A DNA stretch of 64,000 nt from Flavobacterium sp. LMO8 (GCF_009495755.1 NZ_WIBJ01000031.1:62001-126000); one strand, 5' to 3'; shown: positions 1 through 8,927, numbered from the stretch's first letter. Notes: generated by a model not told the origin, from the sequence alone. A program made the numbers and translations.

Positions 1-225
1 TACTACTCTTTTTGCCCAACCTTCAAAAGAACCTGAGTTTTTGTACTGACTAATTTTTTCAAAAATTAGTAAAATACTTTCTTGTAAATTATCTTGTGCT
101 TCCTCATAACTTCTCGAATACTTCAAACACACAGCAAACAACTTTGGCGCTAATAAGTGATAAAGTTGTTCTTGTGCTTTGGTATTGTTTTTAGTACATT
201 CATATATGAGTTGCTCTAAAATCAA
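1..225 (-). CDS. ECF RNA polymerase sigma factor, N-terminal part (cut by window edge)
   Basis: The 75 visible codons read as region 2 of an extracytoplasmic-function sigma-70 factor: LLAPKLFAVCLKYSRSYEEA, then QDNLQESILLIFEKI and GSFEGWAKR, the usual core-binding and -10-reading helices of the Bacteroidota family. The rest of the gene lies beyond base 1. The reading frame opens after the stop of the upstream lipoprotein gene (238-240), which is in the same frame, and there is no ATG before the conserved region. TTG at 223-225, 12 nt after that stop, is therefore the best start. Which promoters or stress it serves cannot be told from this fragment. Confidence 0.85.
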   Translation of the reverse strand, partial: MILEQLIYECTKNNTKAQEQLYHLLAPKLFAVCLKYSRSYEEAQDNLQESILLIFEKISQYKNSGSFEGWAKRVV

Positions 226-237
226 ATTGTAATTGTA

Positions 238-648
238 TTAATTAATTACGACTTCTTCAGTTATATATTCGTCTACACCTTGACTATTTGTTCCAGTCCA
301 AAATTTGAAAGTATAAGTTTCAGTTTCAGTCGGTTTAAAATCAAGATTAACCTCATAAGGACCTTCTTCTGTAGCATCTTCACAAATAGTTTGATTTAGT
401 CTTACTGCCCTAATTGCAATTGTTTGTGTACGATCATTTGTTTCAACATAAAAATTATCATATAAATGACAAGTGGTTGGTCTTCTGTATTTAACCTTAA
501 TGAAATTTACTTCGTTTATATTAAATCCTCCCACTGGCATTTCAACAGATTCAACAGGCAATAACACATAATCTGACTTAGGTTCGTCATCTAAATTACA
601 AGAAATTAGAGCGAACAAAATACTTAGTATTAAAAAGAACTTTCTCAT
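238..648 (-). CDS. small predicted lipoprotein, unknown function
   Basis: A 136-residue protein with a short hydrophobic signal and the lipobox LISC (Cys about residue 17), followed by NLDDEP, so it should be lipidated and anchored in an outer or inner membrane. The mature part has no transmembrane helix and is rich in beta-prone, threonine-containing segments (ETETYTFKF), which suggests a small beta-sandwich. No family was recognised. It lies directly upstream of the ECF sigma gene with 12 nt between them, so the two may be cotranscribed. It does not look like an anti-sigma factor, because it lacks a cytoplasmic domain. Confidence 0.75.
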   Translation of the reverse strand: MRKFFLILSILFALISCNLDDEPKSDYVLLPVESVEMPVGGFNINEVNFIKVKYRRPTTCHLYDNFYVETNDRTQTIAIRAVRLNQTICEDATEEGPYEVNLDFKPTETETYTFKFWTGTNSQGVDEYITEEVVIN

Positions 649-704
649 TTTAATGGTTTATTATATATAGTAGATTCAAATTTAATTAAAAGGTTGCGTT
701 AAAT

Positions 705-735
705 TACAAAAAAAATCACGCTCAAGGCGTGATTT
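705..735 (-). terminator. rho-independent terminator of recA
   Basis: A 9-bp stem AAATCACGC/GCGTGATTT (713-721 with 727-735) with a 5-nt loop is followed on the minus strand by a run of T (A run at 705-712). It starts 5 nt after the recA stop codon. Confidence 0.85.
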
Positions 736-739
736 AATT

Positions 740-1744
740 TTATGTGTTATTTTCTTTGATGAGATCTTTAATTTTTTGTTCTAATTCGTCCATTAATTCT
801 GGATTGTCTTTGATTAAAGCTTTTACGGCATCTCTACCTTGACCTAATTTAGTTTCACCGTAACTAAACCAAGAGCCACTTTTCTTAATGATTTCAAATT
901 CTACTGCTAAGTCTAAAACCTCACCTACTTTTGAAATTCCTTCACCATACATGATGTCAAATTCTGCAGTTCTAAAAGGTGGTGCTACTTTGTTTTTAAC
1001 GATTTTAACTTTGGTTCTGTTTCCTAAAACATTATCACCATCTTTAATTTGAGTCGATTTACGAATGTCAATACGAACTGAAGCGTAGAATTTTAATGCA
1101 TTTCCTCCCGTTGTAGTTTCTGGACTTCCAAACATAACTCCAATTTTATCACGTAACTGATTAATGAAAAACACCGTACAGTTTGTTTTGTGAATGGTTC
1201 CAGTTAACTTTCTCAATGCTTGCGACATTAAACGTGCGTGTAATCCCATTTTAGAATCACCCATATCACCTTCAATTTCACTTTTTGGTGTTAAAGCAGC
1301 AACAGAGTCAATAACAACAATGTCAATGGCACCAGAACGAATCAAATTTTCTGCAATTTCTAATGCTTGTTCTCCATTATCTGGTTGCGAAATAATTAAG
1401 TTGTCAATATCTACACCTAATTTTTCGGCATAAAAACGATCAAATGCGTGTTCTGCATCAATAAATGCGGCAATCCCTCCTGCTTTTTGAGCTTCAGCAA
1501 TGGCGTGTAATGTTAATGTAGTCTTACCTGACGATTCTGGTCCGTAGATTTCAATAACTCTTCCTCTTGGATAACCATTTACACCTAGAGCTAGGTCTAC
1601 ACCTAATGAACCTGAAGAAATAGCTTCTATCTCTTCAACAGCGCTATCGCCTAATTTCATTACGGTTCCTTTTCCGTACGTTTTGTCAAGTTTGTCTAAT
1701 GTTAGTTGTAAGGCTTTTAATTTGGCTTCTTTATCTGCACTCAT
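740..1744 (-). CDS. recA: recombinase RecA
   Basis: A 334-residue RecA, the ATP-dependent strand-exchange protein of recombinational repair and the SOS response. The Walker A motif GPESSGKT is at residues 68-75, and the hallmark segments [27 protein letters not shown] and [20 protein letters not shown] follow in order. The length is near the family norm, and the C-terminal tail is acidic and lysine-rich as usual. It is monocistronic here, with its own promoter (1761-1791) and terminator (705-735). No obvious LexA-box palindrome was seen in the short leader. Confidence 0.98.
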   Translation of the reverse strand: MSADKEAKLKALQLTLDKLDKTYGKGTVMKLGDSAVEEIEAISSGSLGVDLALGVNGYPRGRVIEIYGPESSGKTTLTLHAIAEAQKAGGIAAFIDAEHAFDRFYAEKLGVDIDNLIISQPDNGEQALEIAENLIRSGAIDIVVIDSVAALTPKSEIEGDMGDSKMGLHARLMSQALRKLTGTIHKTNCTVFFINQLRDKIGVMFGSPETTTGGNALKFYASVRIDIRKSTQIKDGDNVLGNRTKVKIVKNKVAPPFRTAEFDIMYGEGISKVGEVLDLAVEFEIIKKSGSWFSYGETKLGQGRDAVKALIKDNPELMDELEQKIKDLIKENNT

Positions 1745-1760
1745 AATATGATATTTTTCG

Positions 1761-1791
1761 TAAAAATACAGCTTTTTTTATTTGTTCCAAA
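1761..1791 (-). promoter_or_regulatory. Bacteroidota-type promoter of recA
   Basis: On the minus strand TTTG (plus 1788-1791) is followed after 19 nt by TATTTTTA (plus 1761-1768), close to the Flavobacterium consensus TTTG-N17-23-TAnnTTTG. It lies 17 nt upstream of the recA ATG. Confidence 0.6.
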
Positions 1792-1824
1792 AATTGTTAA
1801 TATGTTTTCAGATGTATTTAAAGA

Positions 1825-1854
1825 TTTGATTTTTAATCAATTTTATTACCTTTG
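1825..1854 (+). promoter_or_regulatory. Bacteroidota-type promoter of trhO
   Basis: TTTG at 1825-1828 and a perfect TACCTTTG at 1847-1854, separated by 18 nt, match the flavobacterial sigma consensus. The trhO ATG follows 58 nt downstream. Confidence 0.75.
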
Positions 1855-1911
1855 CACCCGAATTCTTCCATTTAGAATTCATAACACATTTCTCACTTAA
1901 ACGTTTATAGC

Positions 1912-3270
1912 ATGCAACTGTATAACACCTTAAGCGCAGAAGAAAGAGCTCAATTAATTGATGAAGCCGGAAAACAACGTCTTACATTATCTTTCTATGC
2001 GTATGCCAAAATTGAAGATCCCAAAAAATTTCGCGACGATTTATTTATCGAATGGAACAAACTCGATGCTCTTGGTCGAACCTATGTGGCCAAAGAAGGA
2101 ATTAATGCTCAAATGAGTGTTCCTGCCGAACACTTTGAAGCCTTTCGTGAAACTTTAGAAGCATATGATTTTATGCGTGGCATTCGTTTGAATGTCGCTG
2201 TAGAACACGATGACCATTCGTTTTTAAAATTAACGGTAAAAGTCCGTGATAAAATCGTTGCCGATGGTTTAAACGATGAAACGTTCGATGTTACCAATAT
2301 AGGTGTGCATTTAAAAGCGGCAGCATTCAATCAAATATTAGAAGATCCAAATACGATTGTAGTTGATTTTAGAAATCATTACGAAAGTGAAATCGGTCAT
2401 TTTAAAGGTGCCATTACGCCAGATGTAGAAACTTTTAGAGAAAGTTTACCAATCATCAACGAGCAATTAAAAGATTTTAAAGAAGATAAAAATTTGGTGA
2501 TGTATTGCACTGGAGGAATTCGTTGCGAGAAAGCATCTGCTTATTTCAAACATCAAGGTTTTAAAAATGTGTTTCAGCTTGAAGGTGGAATCATAAATTA
2601 CGCCAAGCAAATTAAGGAAGAAAATATCGAAAGTAAATTCATTGGAAAAAACTTCGTTTTTGATCATAGACTTGGTGAAAGAATTACTGACGATATCGTT
2701 TCGCAATGTCACCAATGTGGAAAACCTTGCGATAATCACACCAATTGTTTAAACGATGGTTGTCATTTATTATTCATCCAATGTGACGAATGTCAAGCTG
2801 CTATGGAAAATTGTTGTTCCACAGAATGTTTAGAAATCACGCATTTGCCATTAGCCGAACAAGTTAAACTTCGCAGAGGTAAACAAGTGGGTAATAAAGT
2901 ATTCCGAAAAGGAAAATCAGAGAATTTAAAATTCAAACATTCAGGCGAATTGTCAGACAAACCTTTGGCTGTAGCCGAAAAAACAAAAGACATTCGTCAG
3001 AAAATAAAAGTGAAAAAAGTATTACTTGGTAAAGCCGAACATTATTATGTGAAAGCACAAGTGGGACTTTTCGTTATAGAAAATCAAGAACTAAATGTTG
3101 GCGATAAAATTTTAATTTCAGGACCAACAACAGGAAATCAGGAATTGGTTTTAGAAAAAATGTTGGTAAACGGAAGTGAAAATTCATCTGCGAAAATAGG
3201 TGATAAAATAACCTTTGAAGTACCTTTTAGAGTAAGATTATCCGATAAATTATTCAAAATCATTATCTAA
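1912..3270 (+). CDS. trhO: tRNA uridine(34) hydroxylase TrhO (rhodanese family)
   Basis: A 452-residue protein of the YceA/TrhO family, which uses O2 to hydroxylate U34 of certain tRNAs to 5-hydroxyuridine. The order is an N-terminal acylphosphatase-like domain (about 25-115), then a rhodanese domain (about 130-235) with the loop CTGGIRCEKA, catalytic Cys199. A cysteine-rich segment follows (about 265-310, several CxxC pairs) that probably binds zinc. After about residue 330 comes an extra C-terminal extension containing a small beta-barrel-like region (DKILISGPTTGNQELV), common in Bacteroidota homologues and longer than the E. coli protein. It is monocistronic. Confidence 0.92.
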   Translation: MQLYNTLSAEERAQLIDEAGKQRLTLSFYAYAKIEDPKKFRDDLFIEWNKLDALGRTYVAKEGINAQMSVPAEHFEAFRETLEAYDFMRGIRLNVAVEHDDHSFLKLTVKVRDKIVADGLNDETFDVTNIGVHLKAAAFNQILEDPNTIVVDFRNHYESEIGHFKGAITPDVETFRESLPIINEQLKDFKEDKNLVMYCTGGIRCEKASAYFKHQGFKNVFQLEGGIINYAKQIKEENIESKFIGKNFVFDHRLGERITDDIVSQCHQCGKPCDNHTNCLNDGCHLLFIQCDECQAAMENCCSTECLEITHLPLAEQVKLRRGKQVGNKVFRKGKSENLKFKHSGELSDKPLAVAEKTKDIRQKIKVKKVLLGKAEHYYVKAQVGLFVIENQELNVGDKILISGPTTGNQELVLEKMLVNGSENSSAKIGDKITFEVPFRVRLSDKLFKIII

Positions 3271-3297
3271 AATAAATCATCACAATACTATATAAAG

Positions 3298-3330
3298 ACC
3301 TATTTCGTTTTATAATGAGATAGGTTTTTT
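3298..3330 (+). terminator. terminator of trhO
   Basis: ACCTATTTC (3298-3306) pairs with GAGATAGGT (3317-3325), 9 bp with one G-T pair, and is followed by TTTTT. It lies 28 nt after the trhO stop. Confidence 0.65.
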
Positions 3331-3357
3331 GTTTTTGTGCAACTTCAAAAGATTGAA

Positions 3358-3390
3358 TTTGAAAGTTTCCATAAAAAATCAATATCTTTA
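3358..3390 (+). promoter_or_regulatory. probable promoter of the PSP1-gldH-PBP1A operon
   Basis: TTTG at 3358-3361 and TATCTTTA at 3383-3390, 21 nt apart, fit the flavobacterial promoter pattern with one mismatch in the -7 box. It lies about 57 nt upstream of the first ATG. Confidence 0.5.
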
Positions 3391-3446
3391 CGCTCAAAAA
3401 CGTTTTGAAACGTAGTCCGTTAGGACAATCACTATATATTTAAATT

Positions 3447-4607
3447 ATGGCATGTACAAACTGTTCAACCGCTGATGGCGGTGCACCAAAAGGGTGTAAT
3501 AATAATGGGACTTGCGGCACCGATAGCTGCAACAAACTTTCGGTTTTCGATTGGTTATCAAACATGACATTACCAGGAGGTCAGGCGCCTTTTGATGCTG
3601 TTGAAATCAGATTTAAAAACGGAAGAAAAGAATTTTTTAGAAATACCGAGAAACTAACGTTATCTATTGGAGACATTGTTGCTACCGAAGCTTCTCCAGG
3701 TCACGATATCGGAATTATCACTTTGACAGGCGAATTGGTTAAAATTCAAATGAAAAAGAAAAATGAAAATCCTGATAAAGATTTAGCAAAAATATACAGA
3801 AAAGCTTCGCAAAGAGATATCGATATTTGGACAGAAGCTCGAAATAAAGAAGAAGCGGTGCGTATGCGTGCTCGTGAAATCGCTATTAATTTGAAGTTAG
3901 AAATGAAAATTTCTGATGTAGAATTTCAAGGCGATGGTTCAAAAGCAACGTTTTACTATACGGCAAATGACAGAGTCGATTTTCGTCAATTAATTAAAGA
4001 ATTTGCACAAGATTTTAAAATTAGAATCGAAATGAAGCAAGTAGGTTTCCGTCAGGAAGCCGCTCGTTTAGGAGGAATCGGTTCTTGTGGAAGAGAATTG
4101 TGTTGTTCTACTTGGTTAACTGATTTTAGAAGTGTGAATACTTCGGCAGCTCGTTACCAACAGTTGTCGTTAAATCCACAAAAATTAGCGGGTCAATGTG
4201 GAAAATTGAAATGTTGTTTAAATTATGAATTGGATACGTATTTGGATGCTCTAAAAGATTTTCCAGATATGGATACTAAGTTATATACTGAAAAAGGAGA
4301 TGCGTACTGTCAGAAAATTGATATTTTTAAAGAAATCATGTGGTTTTCTTATGCTAATGCACCAGCGCAATGGATGGTTTTACCTGTTGCAAAAGTGAAA
4401 GAAATTTTAGCAATAAATAAGAAAAAAGAACGTGTGGCGGCTTTAGAAGATTATGTGGTTGAAACAGTTCAGGAAGTAGAGAAAAAATTTGAAAATGTAG
4501 TAGGTCAGGATAGTTTAACTCGTTTTGATCAACCTAAGAAAAAATCAAATAATAGAAACAAAAAAAAGAAACCTACAAATTATAAAAATGCACCTAAAAA
4601 AGACTAA
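3447..4607 (+). CDS. PSP1/RicT-like protein
   Basis: A 386-residue member of the PSP1 family (Bacillus YaaT/RicT). The N-terminus is cysteine-rich (about ten Cys in the first 30 residues, unusual outside this group). The PSP1 core follows, with conserved GSCGRELCCSTWL and CGKLKCCLNYE, whose Cys pairs bind an Fe-S cluster in the Bacillus Y-complex. The C-terminus is a lysine/asparagine-rich tail. In Firmicutes the protein takes part in RNase Y-linked mRNA maturation; its role in flavobacteria is not established. Its last 20 nt overlap gldH, so the two are probably translationally coupled, and the pair is a recurrent flavobacterial neighbourhood. Confidence 0.85.
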   Translation: MACTNCSTADGGAPKGCNNNGTCGTDSCNKLSVFDWLSNMTLPGGQAPFDAVEIRFKNGRKEFFRNTEKLTLSIGDIVATEASPGHDIGIITLTGELVKIQMKKKNENPDKDLAKIYRKASQRDIDIWTEARNKEEAVRMRAREIAINLKLEMKISDVEFQGDGSKATFYYTANDRVDFRQLIKEFAQDFKIRIEMKQVGFRQEAARLGGIGSCGRELCCSTWLTDFRSVNTSAARYQQLSLNPQKLAGQCGKLKCCLNYELDTYLDALKDFPDMDTKLYTEKGDAYCQKIDIFKEIMWFSYANAPAQWMVLPVAKVKEILAINKKKERVAALEDYVVETVQEVEKKFENVVGQDSLTRFDQPKKKSNNRNKKKKPTNYKNAPKKD

Positions 4608-5085
4608 TTTTATTGGGTTAATGCTAATTGCGTTGCTTTTTATCTCTTGTGATAAAAAACAATTTTTTAGCGAGTATAAAGAATTAGATGGTACTTGGAA
4701 AAAGTCAGATACCTTGCGTTTTACATTTGAACAAAACGATACAATTAATCCGTATCATTTATTTTTGAATGTTAGAAACAATAACGATTATCCGTTTAAT
4801 AATATGTACCTAATTGTTTCTTTAAAAGAGCCAGGAATAAAACCTACTATAAAAGTAGATACTTTAGAGTACCAAATGGCAAATCCTGATGGTACTTTAA
4901 TGGGAGAAGGTTTTTCAGACATTAAAGAAAGTAAATTGTGGTATTTAGAAAACTACAAATTCAATAGAGTAGGAAAATATAATGTAGAGATTGTACAAGC
5001 TGTTCGAGAAACTGGTAAAGTTGATGGAGTAGCAGATTTAAAAGGGGTTACAGAATTAGGGTTACGAATAGAAAAAATAAAATAG
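4588..5085 (+). CDS. gldH: gliding motility lipoprotein GldH
   Basis: A 165-residue lipoprotein that I recognise as GldH, required for gliding in Flavobacterium johnsoniae and functionally tied to the T9SS/gliding machinery, though its biochemical role is unknown. The signal peptide ends in the lipobox LLFISC (Cys about 18). The mature part is a beta-sandwich-like domain with NNDYPFNNMYLIVSL and a C-terminal GLRIEKIK. I chose the ATG at 4588 rather than an upstream in-frame ATG at 4525, because only this one puts a signal peptide at the N-terminus. It overlaps the preceding PSP1 gene by 20 nt and the next gene starts 1 nt after its stop. Confidence 0.88.
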   Translation: MHLKKTNFIGLMLIALLFISCDKKQFFSEYKELDGTWKKSDTLRFTFEQNDTINPYHLFLNVRNNNDYPFNNMYLIVSLKEPGIKPTIKVDTLEYQMANPDGTLMGEGFSDIKESKLWYLENYKFNRVGKYNVEIVQAVRETGKVDGVADLKGVTELGLRIEKIK

Positions 5086-5086
5086 T

Positions 5087-7381
5087 ATGGCTACCAAAAA
5101 AGCAAATACAAACGATTTTTCAGAGTATAAAAGAAAATTTTGGCAATTATTTGCCTACGGATTTTTAGGAATTATTTTTTTATTCCTTTTTGCTTCGTGG
5201 GGATTTTTTGGAAAAATGCCTTCGTTTGACGATTTAGAAAATCCAGATTCAAATGTAGCAACCGAAATAATTTCCTCTGACGGAGTTGTTATTGGTAAAT
5301 TTTATAAAGAAAACAGAACACCCGTTAAATATGAAGATTTGCCAAAACATTTAGTTGAAGCTCTCGTTTCAACTGAAGATGAACGTTTTTATGAACATTC
5401 AGGTATCGATGCAAGAGGAACTTTTAGAGCAGTTGTTAAATTAGGAAGAGACGGAGGTGCCAGTACATTAACACAACAGTTGGCAAAAAATTTATTCCAC
5501 GGAAGTGATGGTTCAAAATTTATTCTTTTTAGAGTTATTCAAAAAGTAAAAGAATGGATTATTGCTATACGTTTGGAACGTCAATATACTAAACAAGAAA
5601 TTATCGCTTTGTACTTAAATCAAGTTGATTTTGTAAATGGAGCAGTTGGAATTCGTTCTGCAGCAAAAATTTACATGAACAAAGAGCCTAAAGACTTAAC
5701 AATTGAAGAAAGTGCTTTGTTTGTAGGAATGTTAAAAAATCCTTCATTATATAATCCTAACAGAAAAAAAAGAGCTAAAATGGTTTTTGACCGAAGAAAC
5801 ACAGTTTTGGGTCAAATGGTAAGAAGCGGTTTTCTTTCTCAAACAAAAGAAAAAGAATTAGCACAATTACCTATAAAATTAGATTTTAAACCAGAAAGCC
5901 ATTCCGAAGGAAGCGCTACTTATTTCAGAGAATATCTAAGAGATTACATGAAGAAATGGGTGAAAGATCATTTAAAACCCGACGGAACCGAATATGATTT
6001 GTATCGCGACGGTTTAAAAATTTACACAACTATCGATTCTAAAATGCAACAATATGCTGAGGAAGCGGTTTTTGAGCATTTGAAAAATCTTCAAAAAGAA
6101 TTTTTTGAGGGGAAGAAAGGCCAAGAAAATGCACCTTTTGTTGATATTACTCCAGAGCAAACCCAAAGAATTATGGAACAAGCCATGAAAAATTCTGAAC
6201 GTTGGAGAAAAATGGACTTGAATGGAAAAACAAAAGATGAAATTCTAAAATCTTTTGAAGTGCCTGCAAAAATGAAAATCTTTACTTATGAAGGGGAGAA
6301 AGATACCATCATGAAACCTAAAGATTCTATTATTTACTACAAACACATGTTGCAAACGGGTATGATGGCTATGGAGCCAAGAAATGGTCATATCAAAGCA
6401 TGGGTTGGTGGGGTTAATTACAAATATTTTCAATACGATCACGTTGGTCAAGGAGCAAGACAAGTAGGTTCTACTTTCAAGCCATTTCTTTACGCAACGG
6501 CTATAGAACAATTAGGAATGTCTCCATGTGATTCTATTATTGATAGTTATTTTACTATGCCAAAAGGCAAATGGGGAATTGATGCCGATTGGTCTCCAAA
6601 AAATTCAGACGGTAATTATAGAGGGACCATTACTTTGCAAAAAGCATTGGCTAATTCTGTAAATACAGTTTCTGCAAAGTTAATAGATAGAGTAGGTCCA
6701 CAAGCTGTTGTTGATATGGCAAAAGAATTAGGAGTAACTTCTAATATTCCTGTGCAACCATCAATTGCATTAGGAGCTGTAGATATTACAGTCGAGCAAA
6801 TGGTGGGCGCTATGAGTACCTTTGCAAATCAAGGAGTTTATGTTAAGCCAACATTTATTATTAAAATCGAAAATAAAAACGGTGTAGTATTAGACCAAAC
6901 TGTTTCTTATCAAAAAGATGTTGTAAATAAAGACGTTGCTTATACCGTGTTAAAATTAATGGAAGGGGTTACTACTTCAGGGACTGGTGCCAGATTGAAA
7001 TGGGGTGGAGGCGGAATTATGCAATACGATTACAGTTTTGGTAATCCTATTGCAGGAAAAACAGGAACTTCGCAAAACAATTCCGATGGTTGGTTTATAG
7101 GCATGGTGCCTAACTTAGCAACAGGAATTTGGGTAGGAAATGAAGACCGAGCTGCCCATTTTAAAGATACAAGAAGAGGTCAAGGCGCTACAATGGCACT
7201 ACCTATTTGGGGTCTTTTCATGAAAAAATGTTATGCAGATAGCGATTTAGATGTGTCAAAAGAACCTTTTGAAAGACCTGAAAACTTATCTATCAAGGTA
7301 GATTGTTGGACACCTAAAAAAGCAGTAGATTCAACAGAGATTCCTACTGATGAGCCTAACCTAGACGAATTCGGATTATAA
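5087..7381 (+). CDS. class A penicillin-binding protein (PBP1A)
   Basis: A 764-residue bifunctional peptidoglycan synthase. A cytoplasmic tail and one transmembrane helix (about 20-42) lead into a GT51 glycosyltransferase domain with TEDERFYEH (catalytic Glu97) and TLTQQLAKN. The transpeptidase domain follows, with nucleophile motif STFK (Ser462, Lys465), SVN near 522 and KTGTS near 660. Length and order are normal for the family. It starts 1 nt after gldH, so a cell-wall synthase is cotranscribed with a gliding lipoprotein. The fourth gene begins 18 nt after its stop. Confidence 0.95.
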   Translation: MATKKANTNDFSEYKRKFWQLFAYGFLGIIFLFLFASWGFFGKMPSFDDLENPDSNVATEIISSDGVVIGKFYKENRTPVKYEDLPKHLVEALVSTEDERFYEHSGIDARGTFRAVVKLGRDGGASTLTQQLAKNLFHGSDGSKFILFRVIQKVKEWIIAIRLERQYTKQEIIALYLNQVDFVNGAVGIRSAAKIYMNKEPKDLTIEESALFVGMLKNPSLYNPNRKKRAKMVFDRRNTVLGQMVRSGFLSQTKEKELAQLPIKLDFKPESHSEGSATYFREYLRDYMKKWVKDHLKPDGTEYDLYRDGLKIYTTIDSKMQQYAEEAVFEHLKNLQKEFFEGKKGQENAPFVDITPEQTQRIMEQAMKNSERWRKMDLNGKTKDEILKSFEVPAKMKIFTYEGEKDTIMKPKDSIIYYKHMLQTGMMAMEPRNGHIKAWVGGVNYKYFQYDHVGQGARQVGSTFKPFLYATAIEQLGMSPCDSIIDSYFTMPKGKWGIDADWSPKNSDGNYRGTITLQKALANSVNTVSAKLIDRVGPQAVVDMAKELGVTSNIPVQPSIALGAVDITVEQMVGAMSTFANQGVYVKPTFIIKIENKNGVVLDQTVSYQKDVVNKDVAYTVLKLMEGVTTSGTGARLKWGGGGIMQYDYSFGNPIAGKTGTSQNNSDGWFIGMVPNLATGIWVGNEDRAAHFKDTRRGQGATMALPIWGLFMKKCYADSDLDVSKEPFERPENLSIKVDCWTPKKAVDSTEIPTDEPNLDEFGL

Positions 7382-7399
7382 ACAACAACAAACTAAAAT

Positions 7400-8098
7400 A
7401 TGATTTCTAGAAAAGTTAATAACGTTAAAGAAGCGTTGGAAGGAATTCAAGACGGACAAACCATTATGTTAGGTGGGTTTGGATTATGTGGAATTCCAGA
7501 AAACAGTATTGCTGAATTAGTAAATAAAAACGTAACCAATTTAACTTGTATTTCAAACAATGCAGGGGTTGATGATTTCGGATTGGGATTACTATTACAA
7601 AAACGTCAAATCAAAAAAATGATTTCTTCTTATGTAGGAGAAAATGCAGAATTTGAACGTCAAATGCTTTCAGGTGAATTAGACGTAGAATTAACACCAC
7701 AAGGAACTTTAGCAGAAAAATGCCGTGCTGCTCAAGCCGGAATTCCCGCTTTTTTTACACCAGCAGGTTTTGGTACAGAAGTAGCTGAAGGAAAAGAAAC
7801 ACGTAAATTCAACGGAAAAATGCACGTAATGGAATTAGCCTACAAAGCGGATTTCTCAATCGTAAAAGCATGGAAAGGTGACGAAGCAGGAAATCTTATT
7901 TTCAAAGGAACGGCTCGTAATTTCAACGCATGTATGGCTGGTGCTGCAAAAATCACTATTGCTGAGGTTGAAGAATTAGTACCAGCAGGAACTTTAAATC
8001 CTAACGAAATTCACATTCCTGGAATTATGGTCAACCGTATTTTCCAAGGAGAGAAATTTGAGAAAAGAATTGAGCAAAGAACAGTTCGTCAAAAGTAA
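7400..8098 (+). CDS. scoA: 3-oxoacid CoA-transferase subunit A
   Basis: A 232-residue alpha subunit of a family I CoA transferase (succinyl-CoA:3-ketoacid or acetoacetate type). It has the N-terminal signature [10 protein letters not shown] and the conserved stretches [15 protein letters not shown] and FKGTARNFN. With subunit B it moves CoA between succinyl-CoA and acetoacetate in ketone-body or leucine-type catabolism. It lies 18 nt after the PBP1A gene and 40 nt before subunit B, so it may be read through from the gldH operon. The exact acyl substrate cannot be told from sequence; atoD is the alternative name. Confidence 0.9.
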   Translation: MISRKVNNVKEALEGIQDGQTIMLGGFGLCGIPENSIAELVNKNVTNLTCISNNAGVDDFGLGLLLQKRQIKKMISSYVGENAEFERQMLSGELDVELTPQGTLAEKCRAAQAGIPAFFTPAGFGTEVAEGKETRKFNGKMHVMELAYKADFSIVKAWKGDEAGNLIFKGTARNFNACMAGAAKITIAEVEELVPAGTLNPNEIHIPGIMVNRIFQGEKFEKRIEQRTVRQK

Positions 8099-8124
8099 TC
8101 AGTGTTCAGTTTTTAGTGTTCAGT
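8099..8124 (+). repeat. short tandem-like repeat between scoA and scoB
   Basis: The 10-mer AGTGTTCAGT occurs at 8101-8110 and 8115-8124, filling the gap between the stop of subunit A and the start of subunit B. Similar degenerate text (TTTTTAGTAGTCAGTTA) lies near 10117. Confidence 0.5.
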
Positions 8125-8138
8125 AAAAAGAAAGAATT

Positions 8139-8795
8139 ATGTTATCAAAAGAAGATATAGCAAAAAGAATAGCACAAGAAGTAAAAGACGGTTACTATGT
8201 AAACTTAGGAATCGGAATTCCAACTTTGGTTGCTAATTATGTTCGTACGGATATTTCAGTTGAATTTCAATCGGAAAATGGAGTTTTAGGCATGGGTCCA
8301 TTTCCTTTTGAAGGAGAAGAAGATGCTGATATCATCAACGCAGGAAAACAAACTATTACCACTTTGCCAGGAGCAAGTTTCTTTGATTCTGCTTTTAGTT
8401 TCGGAATGATTCGTGCGCAAAAAGTAGATTTAACCATTTTAGGTGCAATGGAAGTTTCTGAAAACGGAGATATCGCCAACTGGAAAATCCCAGGAAAAAT
8501 GGTAAAAGGAATGGGTGGTGCTATGGATTTAGTAGCTTCGGCAGAAAATATTATCGTAGCAATGATGCACGTTAATAAAGCGGGAGAATCAAAAATATTG
8601 AAAAAATGTACGCTTCCATTAACTGGAGTGGGTTGTGTGAAAAAAGTCGTGACGGAATTAGCGGTTTTAGAAATCACTCCAAAAGGTTTCAAATTATTAG
8701 AAAGAGCGCCAGGCGTTTCAGTAGAAGACATCATCAAAGCAACAGAAGCAGATTTAATCATCGAAGGAGAAATTCCTGAAATGAAAATCGATTAA
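8139..8795 (+). CDS. scoB: 3-oxoacid CoA-transferase subunit B
   Basis: A 218-residue beta subunit of the family I CoA transferase. The catalytic glutamate is in the motif SENG (Glu46), which forms the glutamyl-CoA thioester in this family; GIGIPTLVANY and GGAMDLVASA are also conserved. It pairs with the upstream subunit A gene. Together they interconvert acyl-CoA and ketoacid in the cytoplasm. Downstream is a 132-bp intergenic region that holds an inverted-repeat structure rather than a simple terminator. Confidence 0.92.
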   Translation: MLSKEDIAKRIAQEVKDGYYVNLGIGIPTLVANYVRTDISVEFQSENGVLGMGPFPFEGEEDADIINAGKQTITTLPGASFFDSAFSFGMIRAQKVDLTILGAMEVSENGDIANWKIPGKMVKGMGGAMDLVASAENIIVAMMHVNKAGESKILKKCTLPLTGVGCVKKVVTELAVLEITPKGFKLLERAPGVSVEDIIKATEADLIIEGEIPEMKID

Positions 8796-8811
8796 TATTA
8801 AATATTTAGTT

Positions 8812-8915
8812 TTACCGCAGATTCACAGATTACAATTTTTAATATCTGTAAATCTGCGTTTTACTTCAATTTAGCCTAGTTTAAAATCAAATAATAATCT
8901 GCGAATCTGCGGTAA
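8812..8915. repeat. three-arm inverted repeat upstream of the RlmI-like gene
   Basis: TTACCGCAGATTCACAGATT (8812-8831) is the complement of 8896-8915 with one mismatch. The left arm also pairs, 13 of 14, with a second internal copy at 8844-8857. The two pairings exclude each other. The unit ends 12 nt before the next ATG. It looks like a dispersed flavobacterial repeat rather than a terminator, because no T run follows. Confidence 0.75.
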
Positions 8916-8927
8916 TATTTTCAAAAA

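Noticed and set aside
1194..1433. 79-codon open frame on the strand opposite recA
   Set aside because: It lies wholly inside recA, which is unmistakable, and its translation has no recognisable features. It is a shadow frame.
3391..3440. riboswitch in the leader of the PSP1-gldH operon
   Set aside because: Only a small GTCC/GGAC hairpin is visible and it matches no riboswitch class I know.
8267..8761. 164-codon open frame opposite scoB
   Set aside because: Long, but fully antisense to a clear CoA-transferase gene and with no domain features or promoter of its own.
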